DNA from: Fimbriimonas sp.
GTDB lineage: Bacteria > Armatimonadota > Fimbriimonadia > Fimbriimonadales > Fimbriimonadaceae
DNA: 9,581 nt
Reading direction: 5' to 3'
Assembly: GCA_030447945.1 (NCBI GenBank)
Contig: JAUJNV010000085.1
Span: 1 to 9,581, forward strand
A program made the position numbers and the translations under genes. This document shows, piece by piece, positions 1 to 7,230 of this stretch. The notes under the pieces were generated by a model, which was not told the origin of the DNA, made no database searches, and saw nothing but the letters and a program-made list of their open reading frames with translations. Numbering within the stretch: the first letter of the stretch is position 1; every line of letters begins with the position of its first letter.

Positions 1-719
1 TGGCCGTTCCCGCCGACGCCGACGGTCTGCGTCTCTGTGGTCTCGGTCGTGGTCGCGGGGCGCATGCCGAGGCGCTCTTCGAGCTTCTCCAGCTCGCTCT
101 CGGCCTCCATGTCGCGGGCGCTGTCCTCCATCGTGATGATCTTGCCCTGGAGGGACTCGTTCTGCATCTCGGCCCGGGCGGACGCCTCGCTCTGCGCCGT
201 GCGGATACGGTCCTGAACCGCGCCGAACCCCTCGAACTGGTTTTCGAAGGTCAGCCCTTCCAGCGCCTTTGCGATGGAGTTCTGGATCTGCGCCTGCTTC
301 CACTGCGCCTTCATGGCGAGCGCCTCGGCAGCCTTCTTGCGGACCTCCTCCTCTTGGCGCTTGATGGCGACCTTGACCTGCTCGACCGTCCCGGCCGCTT
401 GGTCGTAGGAGGACTGGAGCGTGGCGAGGCTCGCGTCGATGTTCATCTTCTCGCGCATGAACTGCGTCGCGAGGTCGCGGTTCCCCTGCTTGAGGGCCAT
501 CGCCGCGTTGTTTTCCAACTGCTGGCTCTTTTTCCGCGTGTCGTCCAGCATCTGCTGGAGGCGGTTCTTTTGCGTGATCGCCTGGACGGCGCGTTCGCGG
601 TTCGCGATCAGCGCGCCCTGCATATCCCGGCGCGCCTGGTCGAGCATGATCTCGGGATCCTCGACGTTGTCCATCGCCCGATTGAAGAGGCCCTTGATCC
701 AGTTGATTAGTCGACGCAT
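1..719 (-). CDS. pspA: PspA/IM30 family membrane-stress protein, 3' end outside window
   Basis: PspA/IM30 (ESCRT-III-like) proteins bind the inner face of the cytoplasmic membrane and stabilise it under stress. The start ATG is at 719-717 and the minus-strand frame stays open to the window edge (239 codons visible). The N-terminus MRRLINWIKGLFNRAMDNVE is the amphipathic helix typical of the family, followed by the usual DPE segment and a long charged heptad-rich coiled coil (about residues 24-215). The last visible residues form a Thr/Gly-rich tail, and 239 residues is already near full family length, so only the extreme C-terminus should be missing. GGAG at 727-724 lies four bases before the ATG. 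The gene diverges from the M61 peptidase. No pspF, pspB or pspC is visible, so regulation is unknown. The family call is strong; assignment to PspA rather than Vipp1/LiaH is not resolved. Confidence 0.93.
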   Translation of the reverse strand, partial: MRRLINWIKGLFNRAMDNVEDPEIMLDQARRDMQGALIANRERAVQAITQKNRLQQMLDDTRKKSQQLENNAAMALKQGNRDLATQFMREKMNIDASLATLQSSYDQAAGTVEQVKVAIKRQEEEVRKKAAEALAMKAQWKQAQIQNSIAKALEGLTFENQFEGFGAVQDRIRTAQSEASARAEMQNESLQGKIITMEDSARDMEAESELEKLEERLGMRPATTTETTETQTVGVGGNG

Positions 720-749
720 AGTGCTCCGGCAACCCGCGGGGTTTTCGCA

Positions 750-755
750 ATTATA
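750..755 (-). promoter_or_regulatory. Candidate -10 element for pspA
   Basis: On the minus strand this reads TATAAT, an exact sigma-70 -10 consensus, 30 bases before the pspA ATG. That gives a leader of about 25 nt containing the GGAG ribosome site and a CCCGCGGG palindrome (733-740). No matching -35 hexamer is visible at 16-18 bp spacing (the 17-bp position reads ACCCAG), so recognition would need an activator or another sigma factor. The call rests on one hexamer in GC-rich DNA, where a chance match is uncommon but possible. Confidence 0.45.
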
Positions 756-849
756 CACGGGGGCTCTCGCGGCTGGGTTGCGGGTGCCGATGCGACCGTC
801 GGGTTTTATCCTAGACGAATGTGGACGACCCAAGTATCCTCCGCCCACG

Positions 850-2649
850 ATGCGCGCGTCCGCCTGTTTTCTGCTCGTCTTCACCGGTACGGCGGCGCTC
901 GCCGCCCCGGAGATCTCGTACGTCGTCTCGATGCCGCGCCCCACGACGCACCTCCTCGAAGTGGAGATGCAGGTGAGAGCCTCAGGGCGCGGCCGGCTGC
1001 CGAACGCGCTCGACCTCGTGATGCCCGTGTGGACGCCGGGCAGCTACATGATCCGGGACTACGCGCGGCACGTCCAGAGCTTCGTCGCGGTGGACGCGGC
1101 CGGTCGGCCGCTGCCGTGGCGGAAGGTGGACAAAACGACCTGGCGCATCGACGCCCGCGGCGCGCCCGCAATCCGCGCGTCCTATCGCGTCTACGCGAAC
1201 GAGCTGACGGTGCGCACGAATCACTTGGACGATCGGCACGCCTTCTGGAACAACACTGCGACCTTGATGTACGTGGACGGGTTTCTCAAGGCCCCTTCAA
1301 CCGTACGGGTGGTCCCCTTCGCCGACTGGCAGGTGGCGACCGGCCTGCCGGCCGTTCCGGGTTCGGCGAGTACTTTCGGGGCGACGAACTTCGACCAACT
1401 TTATGATTCGCCGTTTCTCGCGAGCCGCCACCGGACGATCGCGTTCAACGTGCGCGGGGTTCCGCATCGGATCGTGATCGACGGCGAAGGGAACTACGAC
1501 GAAGCGCGGCTGCGGGCCGATGTGCCGAAGGTCGTGGAGGCCGCGCTGCAGACCATGCGCTCCGAGCCCCCCTACCGCGACTACACCTTCCTTCTCATGC
1601 TCAGCCCGGCCGGAGGCGGAGGGCTGGAGCACATGAACTCCACGGCGCTCCTCCAGCGCCGCTTCGGATTCCGGCCCGACACGGCCTACCGCGGGTTCCT
1701 GGGATTGGTGGCGCACGAGTTCTTCCACCTGTGGAACGTGAAGCGCATCCGGCCGGACGCGCTGGGGCCGTTCGACTACCGTAAGGAGAATTACACGCGC
1801 CTGCTCTGGGTCGCCGAGGGTCTGACCAGCTACTACACCCCGCTCCTCCTGCGCCGCGCGGGGTTGCGCGACGACCGCGACGTGCTGAGCGGGTTCGCCC
1901 GGTCGATGCGCGGCCTGCAGCACACGCCGGGTCGGCGCGAGATGAGCTTGGAAGCGGCGAGCTTCGACGCGTGGATCGAGCTGTATCGCCCCGACGAGAA
2001 CTCGGTCAACACGTCGGTCTCCTATTACGAGAAAGGCGCCCTCGTGGGGCTCCTGCTCGACTTGGAGATCCGGCGGCGGAGTGCGGGCGCTCGGTCGCTG
2101 GACGACGTCATGCGGGCGCTCTACACCGAGTTCGCGCTCCGGAAGCGCAACTACACGCCGCAGGACTTCCAGCGCCTGTCGGAGCGGGCAGCGGGCGGGA
2201 GCCTCGATGGGTTCTTCGCGAAGTACGTGCGAGGCACCGCCGAGCTTCCCTACGACGAGGCTCTCGCCGCCGTGGGGCTGCGGCTCGACCGCAAGGGCGG
2301 TTTAGACAAGCCGAGAGCGAACTTCGGCGCGACGCTCGTTCAAGAGGCGGATCGGCTCACGGTGCGCACCGTTCCCTCGGATGCGCCAGCGTACGAGGCG
2401 GGCTTGAGCGCGGGGGACCAGATCGTCGCGCTGAACGGCCTTCGGGTGACGCTAGAGGTGTTCAACGCGAGGCTCGAGGAGCTCAGGCCGGGCGACGTAG
2501 TGACTCTGACCATCTTTCGGAACGACGATCTGCGCACCCTCCCGGTGAAGCTCGGGGAGACCGCCGAAGGTGAATACCGGATCGTGCCGACGGAGAATCC
2601 GACGGACGAGCAGGGTCGGCTGTATGAGAATTGGATGCGGCTCCTCTGA
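850..2649 (+). CDS. Secreted M61-family (glycyl aminopeptidase-like) metallopeptidase with PDZ domain
   Basis: Predicted zinc aminopeptidase of family M61, exported across the cytoplasmic membrane. The ATG at 850 gives 599 residues starting with a signal peptide (MRASACFLLVFTGTAALAA, likely cleaved near residue 18/19). The frame is open further upstream, with another ATG at 790, but only the 850 start puts the signal peptide at the N-terminus. No good ribosome site precedes either start. An N-terminal beta domain (about 20-190) contains the MPVWTPGSYMIRDYAR block typical of M61. The catalytic domain has GGGLEH (256-261), the zinc site HEFFHLWNVKRIRP (His289 and His293, Glu290 catalytic) and EGLTSYY with Glu323 as probable third zinc ligand. 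A PDZ domain (about 490-570) follows, with the ligand groove near AGLSAGDQIVALNG. Length and domain order match the family. The physiological substrate is unknown, and the gene appears monocistronic. Confidence 0.93.
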   Translation: MRASACFLLVFTGTAALAAPEISYVVSMPRPTTHLLEVEMQVRASGRGRLPNALDLVMPVWTPGSYMIRDYARHVQSFVAVDAAGRPLPWRKVDKTTWRIDARGAPAIRASYRVYANELTVRTNHLDDRHAFWNNTATLMYVDGFLKAPSTVRVVPFADWQVATGLPAVPGSASTFGATNFDQLYDSPFLASRHRTIAFNVRGVPHRIVIDGEGNYDEARLRADVPKVVEAALQTMRSEPPYRDYTFLLMLSPAGGGGLEHMNSTALLQRRFGFRPDTAYRGFLGLVAHEFFHLWNVKRIRPDALGPFDYRKENYTRLLWVAEGLTSYYTPLLLRRAGLRDDRDVLSGFARSMRGLQHTPGRREMSLEAASFDAWIELYRPDENSVNTSVSYYEKGALVGLLLDLEIRRRSAGARSLDDVMRALYTEFALRKRNYTPQDFQRLSERAAGGSLDGFFAKYVRGTAELPYDEALAAVGLRLDRKGGLDKPRANFGATLVQEADRLTVRTVPSDAPAYEAGLSAGDQIVALNGLRVTLEVFNARLEELRPGDVVTLTIFRNDDLRTLPVKLGETAEGEYRIVPTENPTDEQGRLYENWMRLL

Positions 2650-2814
2650 AGCCGACGGGGGTGAATCGAATGGCTCGGCCGGATCCTGAGTAAGAATCAG
2701 ACGAAGTCACCGCTGTCTCTTTCGCCTGTAGGGCGTGTAATCGTCGCCCTGTGCGACGCCAGGGCTTCTCTCTATGGGACCCCGGAATACAGCGTTCGCA
2801 GCAACGTGTGATAT
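2650..2814. other. Short intergenic stretch, only a weak hairpin
   Basis: No convincing gene lies between the M61 peptidase stop and the next small gene. A five-pair hairpin (GGCGC-free arms GGGCG at 2731-2735 and CGCCC at 2745-2749, loop of nine) could form, but no T-run follows it. It is therefore not called as a terminator. Confidence 0.4.
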
Positions 2815-3210
2815 ATGAGCAGAGATCCATACGATCAGTTTCTCGGGAGAATGGAGGGCCCACACAGGTGAAGTGCTTCCCGCTCATGATCGGTTGAAGC
2901 GCCTTCTCTGGAACAATTGCGAGGGGACGTATAGCCCGGAAATAGACCAGTTCATCTTCACCCTTCGAGTGGATGGGAGCGTTTCTGAGTTTGGCTTCGA
3001 AGGTGTGACAGAGTACGCCGAAGCCTAAAACATAGGGACATCTCACTCGATATCGGAGTGCCTAAAGCTCGCTGGCAGGGTCGTTCAGCGGAAAGCGTCC
3101 GGCAATTCTTGGCCGACTGCGTCGGCGAGGCGTTCCGTCTCTTCGTGGACCGACTCAAGAAGGACAGGACACCTATCGATGAAGAGGCGCTCATGAGAGA
3201 CTGGCACTGA
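2815..3210 (+). pseudogene. Frameshifted small cytoplasmic protein, possibly immunity-type
   Basis: Coding signal switches frame inside one gene-sized stretch. An ATG at 2815 opens MSR in frame 1. From about 2825 the coherent reading is in frame 2 (ISFSGEWRAHTGEVLPAHDR, then LWNNCEGTYSPEIDQFIF, LRVDGSVSEFGFEGVTEY) up to a TAA at 3026-3028. From about 3016 it returns to frame 1 (RRSLKHRDISLDIGVPKARW, then SVRQFLADCVGEAFRLFVDR, ending RDWH at TGA 3208-3210). Start and stop share a frame, so one extra base near 2824 and one missing base near 3016 (TACGCC where TACCGCC would restore frame) explain it. The restored product is about 131 residues, a beta-rich first half with conserved-looking Trp residues and a helical C-terminus. 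Its style resembles small immunity proteins of polymorphic-toxin loci, but I cannot name a family. No membrane segment or signal peptide is present. Sequencing error is an alternative to true decay. Confidence 0.6.
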
Positions 3211-3219
3211 GCACGCGAG

Positions 3220-3408
3220 GTGTACCTTGCTGGCGGCGTCGCACCCCTTACAGAAGATCAAAGGCGTACCCGCGACGAGAACATCGCGCGTGATCAGGTT
3301 CTGGGAGCAGTTCTGGCGTGGACGGAAGACCCGGCCAACGAAGGTCGGCCCGAGGAAGACCTCGACCGATTCATCAAGGATCGGATGAGCCAGGAGCGCA
3401 AAGACTAA
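3220..3408 (+). CDS. Hypothetical 62-residue protein
   Basis: Small reading frame starting with GTG at 3220, ten bases after the stop of the preceding frameshifted gene and in the same frame as that stop. The product is acidic and probably all-helical (RRTRDENIARDQVLGAVLAW, then PEEDLDRFIKDRMSQERKD), soluble, with no recognisable motif. No ATG lies between the upstream TGA at 3208-3210 and the GTG. The only purine-rich stretch, GCGAG, is too close to the start to act as a ribosome site, so the start is uncertain. Codon use (GAC, CTC, GAG, CGC) resembles the neighbours, which mildly supports real coding. It could also be the C-terminal remnant of a longer protein. Function unknown. Confidence 0.45.
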   Translation: MYLAGGVAPLTEDQRRTRDENIARDQVLGAVLAWTEDPANEGRPEEDLDRFIKDRMSQERKD

Positions 3409-3515
3409 GGTGCAGGCATCTGATCATCCCCGCACTTGGGCGGCCCAAACTGAATCCTTCATCTGATGCTGAAACTCTACAAGCGCTCTGGAGACGGCGT
3501 CCGGTATTGGGAGAC

Positions 3516-3519
3516 CTGG
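3516..3519. repeat. Target-site duplication, left copy (CTGG)
   Basis: CTGG directly abuts the left IS terminus TGACC and matches CTGG at 4693-4696 directly after the right terminus. Four bases fits the 3-5 bp duplications of IS3-family elements. The restored reading frame of the host gene supports the pair. Confidence 0.85.
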
Positions 3520-3557
3520 TGACCGGTCCCCGATAGTTGACCCACCTAGAGTGTGAG
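3520..3557 (+). repeat. IS terminal inverted repeat, end distal to orfA
   Basis: Begins TGACCGGTCCCC and ends with TAGAGTGTGAG. It matches the reverse complement of 4655-4692 at 30 of 38 positions without gaps; identity is highest at the outer TGACC and in the inner block GACCCAC-n-TAGAGTGTGAG. The transposase stop codon (3548-3546) lies inside this repeat. Confidence 0.9.
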
Positions 3558-3676
3558 CTTCTCTGCCTCCATTGTAGATCGTAAGGTCCTCCGGTAGGCG
3601 GCGGGAGCCAGGCCCCCGAGCGCCGAGTGAGGACGTGATTGGTTGTAGTGGTCCGAGTAGTCGGCCAGATGGGATT

Positions 3677-3706
3677 GGAGATCCTTCCCGGTCGGGAAGG
3701 ATCTCC
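3677..3706. repeat. 30-bp near-perfect palindrome inside the transposase gene
   Basis: Arms GGAGATCCTTCCCG (3677-3690) and CGGGAAGGATCTCC (3693-3706) are exact reverse complements over 14 bp, separated by two bases. It overlaps the transposase frame change near 3685. Far longer than expected by chance in coding DNA. Confidence 0.9.
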
Positions 3707-4372
3707 ATGTTCAGAGCCTCGTCCCTGAGCTTGCCGAAGAAGCTTTCGATGTGGCCGTTCTGCCAAGGAGAGCCGGGCTCGATGAAGCCAGCCTCCGCGC
3801 CTGCTGCTCCAGGAAGCTGACGAGCTTCCTGGAGCGGAACTCCGGGCCGTTGTCGAACCGGATCTTCCTCGGCTTGCCATGAACCAGGAACAGCCATTCG
3901 AGATCCTTCACCAGGTGAGAGGCGCGGATGGAGGGCTGGGTCTTCAGCAGCAGGTTCTCGCGCGTAGCGACGTCCAGGACGCCCACGATACGAGCCTGCC
4001 GCCCGTTCTCCAGCCACTCGGAGGCGAAGTCGATCGCCCACACCTCGCCGAAGGCTCGCGGAGGCTCCTCGCGAGTGCGCTCCACCCGGATGCGCCTTCG
4101 CTTGCAGGACTTTCAGGCTCAGGCCCTCCTCGCGCCAGATCCGGTGGACGGCCTTGAGGTTCACGCCGCTCAGCAGGGCGTGAACCCGGCGGAAGCCGTA
4201 GCGGGGTGCCGCTCGGCCAGCTCGAGGACCCGGGCGCGCAGCTCTGGCCTGCGCTCGGTCTTCCGGTGCTTGCTCGCGTTCTGGGAGGAGCCCGACCACC
4301 TTGCACCCCAGCCTCGGGAAGCCCTTCTCCAGAAGCCTCCCAGAGCGCGGCGGCGCATGGCCGGGCTCACCA

Positions 4373-4379
4373 TTTTCCC
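4373..4379 (-). promoter_or_regulatory. Programmed -1 frameshift heptamer G_GGA_AAA
   Basis: On the minus strand the orfA codons GAG GGA AAA TGG TGA contain G_GGA_AAA, an exact X_XXY_YYZ slippery heptamer in the orfA frame. Slipping back one base makes the next codon the ATG of orfB, so the fused OrfAB product would read EGK-MVSPAMRRR. The stop TGA lies two codons downstream. IS3-family elements normally make active transposase this way. Confidence 0.75.
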
Positions 4380-4654
4380 TCCGCCACCTCCTTGTACGCG
4401 TCGATCTCAGAGCCTGACGGGCGACGATCCGCTTCAGGCGTTGGTTCTCCGCTTGCAGCGCCCTGAGCTCGGCGAGCTCGCTTCCCTCATGCCGGCGTAC
4501 TTCTCCCGCCAGCGGTAGATGGTCTGCTCCGTCACCCCGTGGGCCCGGGCCACCGACGCGATGGTCGAGCCCGAGTCGATCTCTTTCAGAACCGCGAGGA
4601 TCTGGTCCTCGGTGTAGCGTTTCCCTTTTGACATGCGTGTGATTCCAGACGGAA

Positions 4655-4692
4655 CTCACACTCTATGTGGGTCACTTCAAGGGAACAGGTCA
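4655..4692 (-). repeat. IS terminal inverted repeat, orfA-proximal end
   Basis: Read on the minus strand it begins TGACCTGTTCCC and ends ACATAGAGTGTGAG, matching the repeat at 3520-3557 at 30 of 38 positions. It lies 20 bases before the orfA start. On the plus strand it contains a GTG (4667) in frame with the downstream half of the interrupted host gene. Confidence 0.9.
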
Positions 4693-4696
4693 CTGG
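4693..4696. repeat. Target-site duplication, right copy (CTGG)
   Basis: CTGG follows the right IS terminus (GGTCA on the plus strand) and duplicates 3516-3519. Confidence 0.85.
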
Positions 4697-5218
4697 GAGG
4701 AAGGGAACAAGATCGTCGTCCACTGGGGCGCCCTCGGTGAAGACGGGGAAGTTCAGGAAGTGTCCGCAGACCGGCAAGGCAGGCGAGCAGTCACGCGCGA
4801 CGAGGCGGAGCGCCGGGAGGAGGGCTACGCCGAGATCACGGAGGAGGAAGCCAGCACCCTCATCATCCAGTTCAAGGTCGTAGGTTGGGGATCGGTGGCC
4901 GACCTGGACAAGCGCGAGAAGGTAGAGAATTTGATGAATGAGCGGTTGGGCTGGACCGGCTTGGGGCACTGTGATGGTGGCGATATTGGGAGTGGCACGA
5001 TCAACGTCTTCTGCATGGTAGTCGACCCTCGCCTCGCGCTCCAGGTGGCTCTCAAGGCGCTGGAGGAGCACGACTGCCTGGAGGGGGCGGTCCTCGCTTT
5101 GGAAGCAGACGAGGATATCGAAGTCATGTGGCCTGAGGCCTTCTCCGGCGAGTTCTCCTACTAGCCTTCTTTGGCACCGCGGCTGGCCGGGGCTGGCGGG
5201 CCTGCGCGGGTACACTCT

Positions 5219-6666
<1,448 letters not shown>

Positions 6667-6672
6667 ACCGAT

Positions 6673-7083
6673 ATGGCGCACGAGTTCGTCCTGTCGATCG
6701 TCGCGCCGGACAAGGCGGTCGCCGAGGAGCGCGTGACCTCCGTCATCGCGCCCGGCCTCGCCGGCTACTTCGGCGTGATGGCGGGCCACGAGGCCATGAT
6801 CGCCGCCCTCCGCCCCGGACTTCTGGAGTACGTCGATGTTAACGGCACGCGTCATTTCGTGTACATCGGCGGCGGATTCGCCGAGGTCGGCGGCGACCGC
6901 ATGACCGTGCTGGCGGACGAGGCGTCTCGGGCGGCGGATATCGACGCCGCCCGCGCCGAAGAGGGCCTCGAGAATGCCCGCCGCGCGCTGCGCGGCGAGT
7001 CGTCGGGCGTCTCGGGCCAAGACGCCGTGGCCGAGGTCGAGAAGGCCCTCCAGCGTCTCCGCGCGGCCCGCGCGGGACGGTAG
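6673..7083 (+). CDS. atpC: F1Fo ATP synthase subunit epsilon
   Basis: Epsilon is part of the F1 central stalk, couples gamma to the c-ring and can inhibit ATP hydrolysis through its C-terminal helices. The 136 residues fit the family. Residues 1-84 form the beta sandwich, with the conserved turn GYFGVMAGHEAMIAALRPG (31-49) corresponding to the usual GxxGxLPGHxPxxxxLxPG. Residues about 88-136 are an Ala/Arg/Glu-rich helical hairpin, so the regulatory C-terminal domain is present, with an insert-like GESSGVSGQ linker between the helices. It starts six bases after the atpD stop without a clear ribosome site of its own, suggesting translational coupling and a shared transcript. It is the last gene of the unit. 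Confidence 0.95.
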   Translation: MAHEFVLSIVAPDKAVAEERVTSVIAPGLAGYFGVMAGHEAMIAALRPGLLEYVDVNGTRHFVYIGGGFAEVGGDRMTVLADEASRAADIDAARAEEGLENARRALRGESSGVSGQDAVAEVEKALQRLRAARAGR

Positions 7084-7230
7084 AAGTCAGGCCCAAGAGG
7101 GTCTCTATAGTTTCTCTGGGCCCGTGGACGGAGGTCGGAGATTGTCAAGCTCTGAGTGTTGACACCGGAGTCTTCTCCCTCAACCCCTTCCCAAAACCCC
7201 TTCATCGGCGAACGCGACGAGGGCTACCGA
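7084..7230. other. Intergenic region with two inverted repeats, convergent genes
   Basis: Lies between the ends of atpC and the minus-strand prolyl isomerase remnant. GGCCCA (7090-7095) can pair with TGGGCC (7117-7122) just after the atpC stop, but no T-run follows, so it is at best an atypical terminator. TGTCAA (7143-7148) and TTGACA (7159-7164) form a 6-bp inverted repeat with a 10-base spacer. Each arm resembles a -35 box, but neither strand has a matching -10. No gene seen. Confidence 0.4.

Larger units (their letters stand above)
3546..4634 (-). pseudogene. IS3-family transposase orfA/orfB, multiply frameshifted
   Basis: OrfA starts at ATG 4634 with MSKGKRYTEDQILAVLKEID and a helix-turn-helix (SVARAHGVTEQTIYRWREKY), continues as SELAELRALQAENQRLKRIV, and ends EIDAYKEVAEGKW at TGA 4369-4367. 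OrfB starts at an overlapping ATG 4373 (MVSPAMRRRAL) and ends at TAG 3548-3546. The DDE catalytic core is present in pieces: first Asp in VWAIDFASEW, second in IRFDNGPEF, Glu in SPWQNGHIESFFGKLRDEAL, then the family tail YNQSRPHSALGGLAP. Besides the programmed shift at 4373, the coherent reading changes frame near 4488, 4408, 4340, 4278, 4204, 4107, 3800 and 3685. Five are best explained by one missing base, mostly in G or C runs, and three by one extra base (or two missing). No nonsense codon is needed once the frames are joined. Either a dead copy that was mobilised, or indel errors in the sequence. Confidence 0.88.
3520..4692 (-). mobile_element. IS3-family insertion sequence, 1173 bp (IS407-like)
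   Basis: Complete element bounded by 38-bp imperfect inverted repeats starting TGACC and flanked by a CTGG duplication. It carries one transposase locus on the minus strand in orfA/orfB arrangement with a -1 frameshift signal between them. The length is slightly short of the usual 1.2-1.5 kb. The orfA style (YTEDQILAVLKE, then GVTEQTIYRWREKYAGM, ending near EGKW-stop) and the 4-bp duplication point to the IS407 subgroup, from family knowledge rather than any search. It is inserted inside the WGR-like gene, antisense to it. The transposase is frameshifted several times, so this copy is probably not autonomous if the sequence is correct. Confidence 0.92.
3466..5164 (+). pseudogene. WGR-like domain protein gene interrupted by an IS3-family element
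   Basis: The gene starts with ATG at 3466 (MLKLYKRSGDGVRYWETW), then hits a TGA formed by the first three bases of the IS at 3520-3522. The rest begins after the IS, with GAG at 4697, and ends at TAG 5162-5164. Deleting the IS plus one CTGG duplicate joins WETW directly to EEGNKIVVHWGALGEDG in frame, giving 173 residues with no stop. Residues 1-45 resemble a WGR domain (Tyr-Trp-Glu strand, then a HWGxxGxxG turn with Ala for the usual Arg). Residues about 74-173 form a second domain with LDKREKVENLMNERLGWTGL and GHCDGGDIGSGTINVF, ending in WPEAFSGEFSY. I recall this second block from uncharacterised bacterial proteins but cannot assign a function. As it stands the gene is disrupted; a GTG at 4667 inside the IS end could start a C-terminal fragment. 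Confidence 0.85.

Noticed and set aside
778..812. TTGCGG and TATCCT as a promoter for the peptidase gene
   Set aside because: The spacing is 23 bases, too long for a sigma-70 promoter.
421..849. Upstream extension of the peptidase reading frame, giving a 742-residue protein
   Set aside because: The extra 143 residues overlap pspA on the other strand, are Cys/Trp/Arg-rich nonsense, and would bury the signal peptide that begins at 850.
2780..2820. GTTCGCAGC as part of a tRNA T-arm
   Set aside because: No acceptor stem, anticodon arm or matching T-stem could be folded around it.
2483..3046. 187-residue minus-strand frame crossing the end of the peptidase gene
   Set aside because: Overlaps the PDZ-coding end of the peptidase and the frameshifted small gene, with Ser/Arg-rich composition and no motif.
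3424..4659. One long 411-residue minus-strand frame across the IS
   Set aside because: Only patches of it match transposase (near 4480-4415, 4335-4280, 4200-4110, 3800-3690); the rest is out of frame, and it begins inside the terminal repeat.
7090..7123. GGCCCA/TGGGCC hairpin as the atpC terminator
   Set aside because: The stem is short and bulged and lacks a following T-run, so it is only mentioned with the intergenic region.
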